A stretch of DNA of 64,000 bases from Halalkalicoccus sp. CGA53 (GTDB lineage: Archaea; Halobacteriota; Halobacteria; Halobacteriales; Halalkalicoccaceae). The notes under the pieces were generated by a model. It had not been told where the DNA came from, ran no database searches, and saw nothing but the letters and a program-made list of their open reading frames with translations. Positions 34,130 to 43,870 of the stretch are shown one piece after another. Location of the stretch: the NCBI RefSeq assembly GCF_036429475.1, contig NZ_CP144125.1, forward strand, positions 1,550,001 through 1,614,000, in the 5' to 3' direction. Position numbers and translations under genes: made by a program. Position 1 is the stretch's first letter, and every line of letters starts with the position of its first letter.

Positions 34130-34540
34130 TCAGAACTCGATGTTCGATTTCGAGGAGAGGTCGGTGGGGTCGCGCTCTTCCGGACCGAGGCCGACGAACC
34201 CGTAGCGCTCGTCCGCGAGCGAGACGTCACCCGCGTCGATCTCGATCCCGATCCGGTTCAGGTACGCCCCCTCGCAGGGGCCGAACGTACAGTACCCTGT
34301 ATCGGCCTCGAACATCGCCCCGTGGTTCGCACAGACGATCTCGCCGTTCCGCATCGGCGCGCCCGTCCCCTTGTCGAGCTTGATGTGCGTGAAGTGCTGG
34401 CAGTAGTTCTCCCAGGCGTCGACGCCCCCCTCGTGGACGACGAGGATCGCCTCCCGGACCTCGTCGTCGCGTTCGACCCGGAAGACGAGCGTTCCGTGCT
34501 CGGGAAGCTCCTCGACCGGGACGATCCTCGTCGCGTCCAT
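34130..34540 (-). CDS. Small Rieske [2Fe-2S] protein
   Basis: The product is 136 aa. The two cluster-binding boxes are CQH (in ENYCQHFTHI) and CANH (in GEIVCANHGAMF), separated by about 20 residues, with FGPCEGAYL after them. This is a soluble Rieske ferredoxin rather than the membrane-anchored bc1 subunit, as there is no N-terminal anchor. It could donate electrons to a ring-hydroxylating or other oxygenase, though no oxygenase subunit is adjacent. It is 25 bp downstream of the pabC stop on the same strand. Confidence 0.9.
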   Translation of the reverse strand: MDATRIVPVEELPEHGTLVFRVERDDEVREAILVVHEGGVDAWENYCQHFTHIKLDKGTGAPMRNGEIVCANHGAMFEADTGYCTFGPCEGAYLNRIGIEIDAGDVSLADERYGFVGLGPEERDPTDLSSKSNIEF

Positions 34541-34565
34541 GGTTCGCGCTTCGCCCGGCCGTGGA

Positions 34566-35447
34566 TCAATCCACCGTTTCGTAGTGGGCGGCGATCCGTT
34601 CGGAGAACGCCTCGCGGAGTCGCTCGGTGATCGGCCCTCGCTCTACGACCCGGTCGTCAACCCGGACCAGCGGTCGGACCTCCCAGGTCGTGTTCGTGAG
34701 GAACGCCTCGTCCGCGGTCAGGAGGTCGTCGGGTCGGTAGGTCGCCTCCTCGACCGGTATCCCCTCCTCCCCGGCGAGTTCGAGGACGACTCGTCGGGTG
34801 ATCCCCGGCAGTATCGGCCCCGAGAGCGACGGGGTGCACAGCGTTTCGTCACGAACGAAAAAGAGGTTGCAGGTCGCACCCTCGGCGAGGTTCCCCGCGA
34901 GATCGAGCGTGATCGCCTCGTCCGTTCCCGCAGCCAGCGCCTCGCGTCGGGCGAGGATCCCGTTCAGGTAGTTGTGCGTCTTCGCCCGCGCGGGGAGACA
35001 GGCGTCGGGAACCCGCCGAACATCGGCGATCGTCGCGCTCGCCGGGCCGTCCCAGACCGGGTCGCCGTCCGGCCCGCCGCGCGGGAGTTCGGCCGCGATC
35101 ACGACGACCGTCGGATCCGAGACCGGCTTCGGGGTGAGTTTGCCAGGCTGAACGCCACGCGTGATCGAGAGCTTGACGTACGCCTCGTCGAACCCGTTGG
35201 CGGAGAGCGTCTCGTCGATCCGTGGGCGGAGGTCGGCCTCGCTCAGTCCGTGGTCGATCCCGAGCGCCGCACAGCTCCCCGCGAGGCGCTCGGCGTGGGC
35301 CTCCCACTCGAAGACCTCGCCACCGTAGGCTCGCAGCGTCTCGAAGACCGCGTCGCCGTAGGCGAACCCACGGTCCCGGACGCTCACGGTCGCCTCGCTC
35401 TCTGGGACGACCTCGCCGTTCACGTGGACGTATCGTTCGTCGCTCAT
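34566..35447 (-). CDS. pabC: Aminodeoxychorismate lyase-like class IV aminotransferase
   Basis: The product is 293 aa. It is a fold-type IV PLP enzyme with RDRGFAYGDAVFETLRAY, a KTHNYLNGILARREA segment containing the PLP-binding Lys, and ATCNLFFVRDETLCTPSLSGPILPGITRRVVLELA. The start follows the pabA stop by one base. With pabB and pabA it would convert chorismate to 4-aminobenzoate for folate or methanopterin-like cofactors. Branched-chain or D-amino acid transaminases share the fold; operon context favours PabC. Confidence 0.87.
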   Translation of the reverse strand: MSDERYVHVNGEVVPESEATVSVRDRGFAYGDAVFETLRAYGGEVFEWEAHAERLAGSCAALGIDHGLSEADLRPRIDETLSANGFDEAYVKLSITRGVQPGKLTPKPVSDPTVVVIAAELPRGGPDGDPVWDGPASATIADVRRVPDACLPARAKTHNYLNGILARREALAAGTDEAITLDLAGNLAEGATCNLFFVRDETLCTPSLSGPILPGITRRVVLELAGEEGIPVEEATYRPDDLLTADEAFLTNTTWEVRPLVRVDDRVVERGPITERLREAFSERIAAHYETVD

Positions 35448-35448
35448 C

Positions 35449-36081
35449 TCATGGTCTCCGCTCCGTCGCTATCGCACAGAAGTTCTCGATCATCCGTTTC
35501 CCGACCCAGAGCGACGCCTCGTCGCCCTCTCCGATCGGCCCGGTGAGGATGCTCTCGGGGTGAAACTGCACCCCGACGTGTGGGCGTTCGGCGTGACGGA
35601 CCGCCATCAGCACGCCGCGCTCGTCGTCGGTCCGGGCGGTCTCGATCAGGCTGGACGGAAGATCGGCCCGTTCGACCGCGAGCGAGTGGTACCGACCCAC
35701 CTCGATCGGGTTCGGAAGCCCCTCGAAGACCCCCTGGCCGTCGTGGCTCACCACCGACGGCTTCCCGTGGATCACTTCGGGCGCGTGGACCACGGGTGCG
35801 CCCGCCGCGGCACAGAGCGCCTGGTGGCCGAGACAGACCCCGAGGGTTGGAACGGGGAGGTCGAACAGCGGGATCGAGACGCCGGCCTCTTGCGGAGTTC
35901 CCGGTCCCGGCGAGACGACGATCCCGTCCGGGCTGAGCGCCTCGATATCGCTCGCCCCGATCGCGTCGTTGCGCCGTACCAGGACCTCGTCGGCGAGCTC
36001 GCCGACGTACTGGACGAGGTTGTACGCGAACGAGTCGTAGTTGTCGATCACGAGGATCCGCGTCACGGGCGTCCACCCCAT
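35449..36081 (-). CDS. pabA: Glutamine amidotransferase subunit (PabA/TrpG type)
   Basis: The product is 210 aa; ATG 36081 is used, though a GTG at 36066 (VTRILVIDNYDSF) would match typical lengths better. The class I GATase triad is Cys83 in LGVCLGHQ, with His and Glu in VQFHPES near the C-terminus. VIDNYDSFAYNLVQYVGEL is the TrpG/PabA start. It supplies ammonia from glutamine to the chorismate-binding subunit encoded just upstream, with a gap of 34 bases. Confidence 0.9.
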   Translation of the reverse strand: MGWTPVTRILVIDNYDSFAYNLVQYVGELADEVLVRRNDAIGASDIEALSPDGIVVSPGPGTPQEAGVSIPLFDLPVPTLGVCLGHQALCAAAGAPVVHAPEVIHGKPSVVSHDGQGVFEGLPNPIEVGRYHSLAVERADLPSSLIETARTDDERGVLMAVRHAERPHVGVQFHPESILTGPIGEGDEASLWVGKRMIENFCAIATERRP

Positions 36082-36115
36082 CGGCGGTCCGCGGTGACGG
36101 GGACGGCCACCGGCG

Positions 36116-37594
36116 TCACCGCGAAACCTCCATCCCCCGCTCCTCGCCGAGCGCCTCGTCGATCGCGGTCACGAGCGCTCTCGCCTTGTCGAGGGTCTCC
36201 TCGTACTCCTTCTCCGGTATCGAGTCGTGAACGATCCCCGCGCCGACGCGGAGGTGGTACTCCCCCTCGTGACCGACGAGCGTCCGTATGACGATGTTCA
36301 GGATCGCCCTGTCGTCGAAGCCGAAGATCCCGACGCTCCCGGTGTACGGTCCGCGTCGCGTCGTCTCGACCTCGTCGATGATCTCCATCGTCCTCGGTTT
36401 CGGGGCGCCGGTGATCGTCCCGCCTGGAAAGACCGCGGCGATGCACTCCCCGAGTGAGGCTCCGTCCCGCTTTCTCGCCTCGACCAGTGAGACGAGGTGC
36501 ATCACCTCGGAGTAGCGATCGACACGTCTGTACTCGCTCACCTCCACGGAGCCGTAGGCGGCGACCTTCCCGAGGTCGTTTCGCTCCAGGTCGACGAGCA
36601 TCGCGTGTTCGGCGCGTTCCTTCTCGTCGCCGGTCAGCTCGGCTTCGAGCGCGTCGTCCCCTTCCGGCGTCCTCCCTCTCGGCCGTGTCCCGGCGATCGG
36701 TTCGGTGAGCAGCCGATCGCCCTCGATCTCGAGGAGGAGCTCGGGGCTCGCGCTCACCAGGTCCGCGCTCGGGAACTCGAGGAGCGCGGAGTACGGCGCG
36801 GGGTTCACACGCCGGAGCGCCGCGTACGCCTCGACCGGGTGGACCGCTTTCGGAGCCCTGAGCCGCTGGGAGACGTTCGCCTGGAACGTGTCGCCCTCGT
36901 GGATGTACCCCTTCACCGTCCGCACGCGGTCCGCGAACGCCTCCCGACCGCAGTCGCTCTCGAACGTCACCCGGTCGGCCGTGACGGGGGCCGGGCCGAC
37001 GGCCGGGTCGCCATCGGTCGCCCGGCGCGCCAGGTCGTGTGCCGACGCGAGTCCCCGGTCGTACGCCGAATCCGGATCCTCGCCCACCCGGGGACAGGCG
37101 GTAATCCGGAGATCCGACTCCTCCTCGGAGGCGTCCCAGGCCGCGAGCGTCTCGAAGACGGCCACGTCGAGGCGGGGGAGTCCCCGGTCGTCGACCGCCG
37201 TCTCGGGGATCGACTCGAGTTCGCGGGCGACGTCGTAGGAGAGCCAGCCGATCGCCCCGCAGGGGAAGGGCACCTCGCAGTCCCCGCGGCGGAGCGACTC
37301 GCCCGAGAGCAGGCCGGAGAGCGCAGCGAGGGTCGGAGAGTCGCCCTCGCGGGCGACGGCACCGGGGCCGACGCGGAGCCGATCGATCGGGTCGACGCCG
37401 AAGTAGCCCCAGCCGGGGCGTCCGCCGGTCGTCTCCAGAAAGCAGCCACCCGAACCGCTACGTGCTCGACGGTAGGCGTAGAAGGGGTCGTCGACGGCGA
37501 GTCGTAGCTCTACCGGAACGCGGTCGGTCGGCGCCGCGCCGTCCGCGGCCCGCTCAAAGTCGGCCCGGTCGGTCCGCACGCGTGGCTGGGCCAT
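36116..37594 (-). CDS. pabB: Chorismate-binding subunit (PabB/TrpE family) carrying PIAGT
   Basis: The product is 492 aa. It has the chorismate-utilising fold with [70 protein letters not shown] and [18 protein letters not shown]. Linkage to pabA and pabC points to 4-amino-4-deoxychorismate synthase. However, residues 299-303 read PIAGT, the anthranilate-synthase form, where classical PabB has PIKGT with a nucleophilic Lys. No trp genes are near. The pathway assignment therefore rests on operon context, and dual or anthranilate function remains possible. Confidence 0.85.
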
Positions 37595-37645
37595 ACACCT
37601 CCTCGCCCGGGGATCGCCTTCGGTGTTGTGCTCTCGCCGTCCGTC

Positions 37646-38179
37646 TCACCGGACTCTCGCCCGGTCGATCCAGGCCTCGATCCGCTTCGGCGAGATGCCG
37701 GTCGCCTCGCCCAGCTCCTCGGCGTCGGCGTCCGCGAGGTCCGAGACCGTCTCGACGCCGGCCTCGCCGAGTCTGTCGGCGTAGGAGGGTCCGATCCCCT
37801 TGATCTCGACGACGGGGTCGTCCGACGGCTCCGACCCGAACTCGCCGGGTTCGGCCTCCACGACGGTCTCCTCGACCGGCTCGGCCGTTTCGGTCCTCTC
37901 GACCGGCTCGTCGGTGTCCGGCGCCGGTTCGTCGACGGGCTCCGTCTCGGTCGGTTCCCCGTCGATCGGGGGCTCCTCTGTGGCCGGCGGCTCCTCGGCG
38001 ATACCCGTCCCGGGGGGTTCGCCCGTCGGCTCCTCCGTCGGCGGTCCGGGCTCGGGAGCGGGCTCCGCCTCCGGCTCGCGTTCGACGGTGACGCCGACGT
38101 CCCCCTCGTCGTCGCTCGTCCCGGTCTCCTCTTCGTCGGCGAGTCCGAGCAGCGACTTCACCTTCTTCAGCAGTGCCAT
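37646..38179 (-). CDS. Acidic linker protein with C-terminal helix-hairpin-helix
   Basis: The product is 177 aa. It begins with a basic/hydrophobic patch MALLKKVKSLLGLAD, continues with about 100 residues of Pro/Glu/Thr-rich low-complexity acidic sequence, and ends with a helix-hairpin-helix pair (VEIKGIGPSYADRLGEAGVETVSDLADA, then GISPKRIEAWIDRA). Such HhH tails bind DNA or mediate protein contacts in many haloarchaeal proteins. A similar tail is found in ribosome- or topoisomerase-associated proteins. A specific role cannot be stated. It precedes pabB by about 50 bp on the same strand. Confidence 0.75.
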   Translation of the reverse strand: MALLKKVKSLLGLADEEETGTSDDEGDVGVTVEREPEAEPAPEPGPPTEEPTGEPPGTGIAEEPPATEEPPIDGEPTETEPVDEPAPDTDEPVERTETAEPVEETVVEAEPGEFGSEPSDDPVVEIKGIGPSYADRLGEAGVETVSDLADADAEELGEATGISPKRIEAWIDRARVR

Positions 38180-38224
38180 TGCCCCGACCTAACGCACCGG
38201 TTCACTTAAAAGCCCCCGTCGTGC

Positions 38225-39025
38225 CTAGAGCCGCGCTCTGAGCGCCTCGTCCATCCGTTCGACCGGCGCGCGCTCGCCGGTCCACCGCTCGAACGCCTCG
38301 ACGCCCTGATAGAGCAGCATCCACGCCCCGTCGATCACGAGCGCCCCTCCCTCCCTCGCCTCTCGGAGCAGCCGGGTCTCGAGCGGGCTGTAGACCGCGT
38401 CGAGCACCGCCAGGTCGGCGTGGAGCGCCTCCTGGGGGACTGGCGACTCGTCCCCGTCCATCCCGACGCTCGTCGCGTTCACCAGGACGTCCGCCCCGGC
38501 GAGGAGGGTCGCGAGCGCATCGAGGCCGTGCCCGCTCGCATTTGGTACCGCCTCTGCCAGGTCGTGTGCGCGCGACTCGGTCCGGTTCGCGATCGAGACC
38601 GACGCCCCCTCGTCGGCGAGCGCGAACGCCGCCGCCCGGCCGGCCCCGCCCGCCCCGACGACGACCGCCTCCGTTCCCGACAGCGCGACTCCGTGGTGCG
38701 AGAACGACCGCGTGACGCCCGCGACGTCGGTGTTGTGACCGGTCGGCGGGTCGTGAGAGAAGTTGACCGTGTTCACCGCACCGACCCGTCTGGCTATCTC
38801 GTCGGGATCGACCAGCGAGAGCACGCTCCGTTTGAACGGGATCGTGACGTTCAGCCCGCGGATCCCGAGCGCCCCCGCGCCGGCGACCGCCTCCCCGATC
38901 TCCTCCGGATCGGGTTCGAACGTGACGTAGCACGCGTCGATCCCCAGCTCCTGGTAGGCCGCCTCGTGCATCGGCGGCGAGAGTGAGTGGCCGACCGGGT
39001 TGCCGAGTAGGCCGTAGACGTCCAT
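38225..39025 (-). CDS. aroE: Shikimate dehydrogenase AroE
   Basis: The product is 266 aa. The N-terminal substrate domain has [17 protein letters not shown], the catalytic Lys in [10 protein letters not shown], and the Asp in GHNTDVAG. The NADP domain has [15 protein letters not shown] and NRT, where the Arg/Thr favour NADP. The tail includes [14 protein letters not shown]. It reduces 3-dehydroshikimate in the chorismate pathway, whose end product feeds the pabB-pabA unit on the same strand less than 1 kb away, so the location is functionally coherent. Confidence 0.95.
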
Positions 39026-39101
39026 GCCCGGGGTTTCCTCGGCACACGCATAACGCCACCGCCGGGCGAATGCCTACGTCCGAAACCGCCCTACGATCGA
39101 C

Positions 39102-40348
39102 ATGAGAGGTCGAACGGTCCACCAGCTCGCGCCGCTCGTGATGGCCGCCTCACTCGCGCTCGCCTGGCCGACGGTGTGGGCGAGCGGCGTCTCGACCGCC
39201 CTCTTTCCCCGGGTCACCCTCGCCGGGATCTCGATCTTCGGCGCAGCGTTCCTGCTCGCGTGGGCCCGCCGAGACCGCCGAGAAGGACGTCTCCCGGTCG
39301 TTCGCCATCGCCGTCCTCGCTGTGCTCGCGGTCGCCCCCCGAGTACGCCATCGACGCGCTCTACGCCTGGGAGGCCGGTGTCGACCCGGGGACGGCCGCC
39401 TCCGCGGAGGCCGCCGACCTCGCCGTAGCGAACATGACCGGCGCGAACCGCATCCTCATCGGCATCGGCTGGTCTGCGATCGCGATCTTCACCGTCTACC
39501 GGGCGGTTCGGGGTCGGAACACCGCGGTTCACGATCCCCACGTCGAGCGGGCCGACGGCTTCCTCGCCGACCGGGTCAGACTGGACGAGGGGCTCTCGCT
39601 CGAGATCCTCTTCCTCTTCGCCGCGACGCTCTACGCCTTCTTCGTCCCGCTGACCGGATCGATCGCGCTCCACGACATGGTCGTCCTCGTCGGCCTCTAT
39701 GGGCTCTACATCCTCCTCGCACTCCGGGCACCGCCCTCGGGTGAGCGACACGTGGGCGTCCCGGCGTACCTCCAGTCGTTCCCGAGGCCGAGGCGGCTCC
39801 TGACCGTGCTCTCGCTGTTCGCTGCCTCGGGGGCCGTCATCTTCGTCGCCGTCGAGCCGTTCGCCCACGGACTGGAGGAGATCGGTGCACGCTCGGGAAT
39901 CCCGCCGTTCCTGATGATCCAGTGGGTCGCGCCGCTGGCGAGCGAGACCCCCGAGTTCGTCATCGTCACGCTGCTCGTCCTGAAGGGGCGATCCGGCGCG
40001 TCGTTCAACGCGCTGATCTCCTCGAAGCTCAACCAGTGGACGCTGTTGATCGGCACGCTGGTCGTCGTCTACAGCGTCTCCCTCGGCTACTACGGGCCGC
40101 TCCCGATGGGCCAGCGACAGATGGGCGAGATCTGGCTCACCGCCGCCCAGAGCTACTTCGCGCTCGCGCTCCTCTCGCTCTTCGCGATACAGCTCTATCC
40201 CGCGTTCCACACGTTCGAGTGGCTGCTCGTCTTCACCGGGATCTACCTCGTCCTCGGAACCGCCCTCCTGGTCCGACGCCGCCGCCACCTCCCGCGCCTC
40301 GTCGGGTTCGTCCGCGAGCGGGTGGACGGGGCCCGGACGCGACCGTAG
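39102..40348 (+). pseudogene. CaCA-type cation exchanger gene with two frameshifts
   Basis: The 5' frame starts MRGRTVHQLAPLVM and is lost after LLAWA. The middle part (AETAEKDVSRSFAIAVLAVLAVAP) is in a second frame, and from EYAIDALYAWEAG the third frame runs to 40348. Removing one C from the run at 39265-39267 and one from the C6 run at 39335-39340 restores a 414-codon frame exactly. The reconstructed protein has about 10 spans and the two exchanger repeats (AVAPEYAIDAL, and PLASETPEFVIVTLLVL with FNALISSKLNQW). Both indels are in C runs, so sequencing error and true decay are equally plausible. Confidence 0.8.
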
Positions 40349-40385
40349 CGACGGGCTTATTCGCGCCAGGTGAGCACTCGGGAAC

Positions 40386-41708
40386 GTGATCGCGATCGTC
40401 GTCAGCCGCGCCGACTCCGCCTCCGCCCGTATCGGCGAGCATCTCCTCTCGCTCGCCGACTGGGACGAGCGAGAGGACGACTCGTGTCCAAAGGGCGACG
40501 GCGGCGGGACGGTCCTCTCTACGGAGCGGTTCGAACTCCGCGAGTTCGACGACTGGCACCTCCACCTCGACGGCGTAGCCTCGCGTTTTTCGGACCCTGA
40601 TCTCCTCGTCTTCGCCTCGCGGCACTCGGGCGAGACCGGCCCGCTGCTCACCGCTCACCACACCGGCAACTTCGGCGAGGCGGAGTACGGCGGACGGGGT
40701 CGAACGCTGGCCGAGGCGTGCCCGGCGGCCCACCACCGCGTCGTCCGGTCGCTGGCCGAGTACGCCCCCGAGGGCTACGACGTCGGCATCGAGTGCACCC
40801 ACCACGGGCCGACCGACGTGGGAGCGCCCTCGATGTTCGTCGAACTCGGGAGCGGTCCCGACCAGTGGGAGAACACCGAGGCCGCCCGTGCGGTCGCCCA
40901 GGCGATCCTCGACCTCGAAGGGGCGCGGCCACACGGCGACCGGACGGTCGTCGGTTTCGGCGGGGGTCACTACGCCCCACGGTTCACCCGGATCGTCCGC
41001 GAGACACCGTGGGCAGTGGGTCACGTCGCCGCCGACTGGTCGCTCTCGGCGCTGGGCGACCCCGAGGAAAACCGGGACGTGATCGAGGCGACCTTCGAGC
41101 GAAGCGGCGCGGAGCTCGCGCTGTTCGACGGCGAACACCCCGACCTTCGCGAGGTGATCGACTCGCTCGGCTACCGGATCGTAAGCGAGACCTGGCTGCG
41201 CGAGACGGCCGACCGCCCACGCCCACTCGTCGACCGGGTCGAGAGCGAGTTAGGGCGAGTCGACGACGGCGTCCGTTTCGGCGAGCGGGCGAGCGACGCC
41301 GAGGTGATCGGAGTGCTGTCGCTCCCGGGGACACTGATCGAGCGATCGCGGGCGGTCGACGCCGGAGCGGTCAGAGAGCGCGTCGAGACCCACACCGTCG
41401 CGTTCGAGACCGAACAGAGCGGGACGCGGATCGGCGAGCGGGCGGCGTTCGCCGGCGACGAGGACCGCGAGGACCTCGTCGCGGCGCTCGTCTCGATCCT
41501 CGCCCGCGAGTACGAGATCGAACACGAGGGGAGCGTAGTTACCCTCCGGGAGCGGGCGTTCGACCCGGCGCTCGCGCGCGAGGCAGGTGTCCGGGAGGGC
41601 CCCGCGTTCGGACGGCTCGCGGCCGGCGAGAGCGTCGAGGTCGAAGGCGAGCGGATCGACCCCGACCGGGTCCACCGAGAGCGGATCGAACGCCTCTCGA
41701 CCGAGTAG
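40386..41708 (+). CDS. dtdA: D-aminoacyl-tRNA deacylase DTD2 (GEK1 family)
   Basis: The product is 440 aa with a GTG start. DTD2 frees tRNAs from wrongly attached D-amino acids and aldehyde adducts. Family blocks are FASRHSGETGPLLTAHHTGNF, GIECTHHGPTDVGAPSMFVELGS, VVGFGGGHYAPRF and VGHVAADWSL. The C-terminal domain of about 170 residues (from residue 270) is a haloarchaeal extension without a recognised motif. It sits directly downstream of the exchanger gene and upstream of ftsZ1, with short spacers. Confidence 0.92.
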   Translation: MIAIVVSRADSASARIGEHLLSLADWDEREDDSCPKGDGGGTVLSTERFELREFDDWHLHLDGVASRFSDPDLLVFASRHSGETGPLLTAHHTGNFGEAEYGGRGRTLAEACPAAHHRVVRSLAEYAPEGYDVGIECTHHGPTDVGAPSMFVELGSGPDQWENTEAARAVAQAILDLEGARPHGDRTVVGFGGGHYAPRFTRIVRETPWAVGHVAADWSLSALGDPEENRDVIEATFERSGAELALFDGEHPDLREVIDSLGYRIVSETWLRETADRPRPLVDRVESELGRVDDGVRFGERASDAEVIGVLSLPGTLIERSRAVDAGAVRERVETHTVAFETEQSGTRIGERAAFAGDEDREDLVAALVSILAREYEIEHEGSVVTLRERAFDPALAREAGVREGPAFGRLAAGESVEVEGERIDPDRVHRERIERLSTE

Positions 41709-41770
41709 TCCGTCGGCGGTCGGACGAAGGGGAACAATGAATACTGTGGGTCCGAAACGGATCCGCAGGA

Positions 41771-42904
41771 ATGGATTCGATCGTACAGGACGCCGTCGAG
41801 CGAGCCGAAGAGGACGAGTCGGCCGCGGGCGACGGACAGGGCGGTGTGGAACCGAAGGTCTCGGGGGCGATGACGGACGACGAACTGAAAGACGTCCTCG
41901 AGGACCTCCAGACGAACATCACGGTCGTCGGCTGCGGCGGTGCCGGTGGGAACACGGTCAATCGGATGGAAGAGGAGGGGATTCACGGTGCGAAGCTCGT
42001 CGCCGCGAACACCGACGTCCAGCACTTAGTCGAGATCGAGGCGGACACGAAGATCCTCCTCGGCGAGCAGAAGACCCGCGGGCGTGGGGCGGGCTCGCTC
42101 CCGCAGGTCGGCGAGGAGGCGGCGCTCGAGAGCCAGGACGAGATCTACGACGCGATCCAGGGCTCGGACATGGTCTTCGTCACCGCCGGCCTCGGCGGCG
42201 GGACGGGTACCGGGAGCGCCCCGGTCGTCGCGAAGGCCGCACGCGAGGGCGGCGCGCTCACCATCGCCATCGTCACGACGCCGTTCACCGCAGAGGGAGA
42301 GGTCCGGCGAACCAATGCGGAGGCCGGTCTCGAACGGCTGCGGGACGTCGCCGACACCGTGATCGTCGTCCCGAACGACCGCCTGCTCGACTCGGTCGGG
42401 AAACTCCCCGTCCGCCAGGCGTTCAAGGTCGCCGACGAGGTGCTCATGCGCTCGGTGAAGGGGATCACCGAACTGATCACCAGACCCGGGCTGGTGAACC
42501 TCGACTTCGCCGACGTGCGCACCGTGATGGAGAAAGGCGGCGTGGCGATGATCGGTCTCGGCGAGTCGGACTCCGAGACGAAAGCGCAGGACTCGGTGAA
42601 GACGGCGCTCCGGTCGCCGCTGCTCGACGTCGACATCAGCGGGGCCACGAGCGCGCTCGTGAACGTCACCGGCGGAAACGACATGTCGATCGAGGAGGCA
42701 GAGGGCGTCGTCGAGGAGATCTACGACCGGATCGACCCCGACGCCCGGATCATCTGGGGGACCTCGATCGACGAGGAGCTGGAGGGGAAGATGCGGACGA
42801 TGATCGTCGTCACCGGCGTCGAGTCGCCACAGATCTACGGCCGCGGCGAGGCCGCCCAGGAGCAGGCCTCGAGCACGCTCCAGGACATCGACTACGTCGA
42901 GTGA
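41771..42904 (+). CDS. ftsZ1: Cell-division GTPase FtsZ1
   Basis: The product is 377 aa. It has the tubulin signature GGGTGTG at residues 142-148 and the [15 protein letters not shown] start, with a longer acidic N-terminal segment (residues 1-45) than FtsZ2. The order ftsZ1-secE-spt5 is the standard haloarchaeal arrangement. FtsZ1 assembles first at mid-cell and scaffolds FtsZ2. The C-terminus [20 protein letters not shown] is the short conserved tail. About 22 kb separates it from ftsZ2. Confidence 0.95.
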   Translation: MDSIVQDAVERAEEDESAAGDGQGGVEPKVSGAMTDDELKDVLEDLQTNITVVGCGGAGGNTVNRMEEEGIHGAKLVAANTDVQHLVEIEADTKILLGEQKTRGRGAGSLPQVGEEAALESQDEIYDAIQGSDMVFVTAGLGGGTGTGSAPVVAKAAREGGALTIAIVTTPFTAEGEVRRTNAEAGLERLRDVADTVIVVPNDRLLDSVGKLPVRQAFKVADEVLMRSVKGITELITRPGLVNLDFADVRTVMEKGGVAMIGLGESDSETKAQDSVKTALRSPLLDVDISGATSALVNVTGGNDMSIEEAEGVVEEIYDRIDPDARIIWGTSIDEELEGKMRTMIVVTGVESPQIYGRGEAAQEQASSTLQDIDYVE

Positions 42905-42913
42905 TCGGGGCGT

Positions 42914-42944
42914 GGTGAGCGAACCGTAACCCGCCTCGCTCACC
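42914..42944. terminator. Inverted repeat between ftsZ1 and secE
   Basis: GGTGAGCG (42914-42921) and CGCTCACC (42937-42944) are perfect 8-base arms with a 15-base loop, starting 10 bases after the ftsZ1 stop. It may mark the ftsZ1 transcript end or be a processing site. No T-run follows directly, so termination is uncertain. Confidence 0.4.
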
Positions 42945-42951
42945 CCCGGGC

Positions 42952-42970
42952 TACCAATAGATAGAAAAAG
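42952..42970 (+). promoter_or_regulatory. Possible TATA box of secE-spt5
   Basis: ACCAATAGATAGAAAAAGG is an AT-rich run ending 22 bases before the secE ATG. It could give a leaderless or short-leader transcript for secE-spt5, separate from ftsZ1. Confidence 0.45.
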
Positions 42971-42991
42971 GCCCCTGTCCTAGCCCGGCGT

Positions 42992-43165
42992 ATGAACGTT
43001 CCCTACGACCTCACCTCGTACACGCGGGTGCTCCAGTACGCGACGACGCCGACGTGGAACGAGTTCGCGCAGGTGGCGAAGATCACCGGCGCCGGCATCC
43101 TGCTCGTCGGCTCGATCGGCTTCTTCATCTTCGTGCTCATGTCGTTTCTCCCCGGGGGCGCGTGA
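42992..43165 (+). CDS. secE: Protein translocase subunit SecE (Sec61 gamma)
   Basis: The product is 57 aa. It has an amphipathic N-terminal helix with the conserved [14 protein letters not shown] surface and one C-terminal membrane span ([21 protein letters not shown]), the standard archaeal SecE/Sec61-gamma layout. It clamps the SecY channel. The stop codon overlaps the ATG of spt5 by one base (TGATG), consistent with co-translation. The gene is below the usual ORF length cut-off but its context and motif make it secure. Confidence 0.92.
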   Translation: MNVPYDLTSYTRVLQYATTPTWNEFAQVAKITGAGILLVGSIGFFIFVLMSFLPGGA

Positions 43166-43602
43166 TGCCGATCTACGCCGTGAAGACGACCGCGAGCCAG
43201 GAGCAGACCGTCGCGGACATGATCATGAACCGGGAGGAGCCGTCTATTCACGCCGCACTCGCGCCCGACTCGCTCACGAGCTACCTGATGGTCGAGGCCG
43301 ACGACCACAGCGCGATCGAGCGCGCGCTGGAGGAGATCCCCCACGCGAGGAGCGTCATCCCGGGCGAGAGTTCGATCACCGAGGTCGAACACTTCCTCAG
43401 CCCGAAACCGGACGTCGAGGGGATCAGCGAGGGCGACATCGTCGAACTGATCGCGGGGCCGTTCAAGGGAGAGAAGGCACAGGTCCAGCGGATCGACGAG
43501 GGGAAAGACCAGGTGACGGTCGAACTGTACGAGGCGACGGTTCCGATCCCGGTCACCGTGCGCGGGGACCAGATCCGCGTGCTGGACAGCGAGGAACGGT
43601 GA
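43165..43602 (+). CDS. spt5: Transcription elongation factor Spt5 (NusG)
   Basis: The product is 145 aa from ATG 43165 ([16 protein letters not shown]). The NGN domain occupies residues 1-85, and the KOW domain covers about 90-140 with [36 protein letters not shown]. Spt5 binds the RNA polymerase clamp with Spt4 and raises processivity. A longer frame starting at 43054 is out of context because it overlaps secE. Confidence 0.95.
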   Translation: MPIYAVKTTASQEQTVADMIMNREEPSIHAALAPDSLTSYLMVEADDHSAIERALEEIPHARSVIPGESSITEVEHFLSPKPDVEGISEGDIVELIAGPFKGEKAQVQRIDEGKDQVTVELYEATVPIPVTVRGDQIRVLDSEER

Positions 43603-43870
43603 CCAGATCGTCACACCCTTCGAGAAGACGAGCGGCGTAGCCGCGAGTAGCGAGGGGTGCCGAGCGGAGCAGCGTTCGAGAGGCGAGTGCTGAACCCGGA
43701 GAGTGAGGAGTGTTCTCGAACAGCCAGCGCCGAGGCCGCGCCGAATGCGGTGAGAAAGGACTCGGGAGGGGACCGTTTCTCGGGAAGTTCCCACGGAACG
43801 GGGAGGTCGATACGGGCTCCGCAGGAGCCGGCACGTGGGTTGATCCGATTCCGTTTCGTAGACAGAGTCG
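43603..43870. other. Intergenic region between spt5 and mscS
   Basis: About 270 bp with no supported gene. It contains purine-rich repetitive-looking sequence (CGAG/GCGAG motifs) and a short hairpin GGCTCC-GCA-GGAGCC at 43815-43829. No promoter stands out. Confidence 0.5.
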
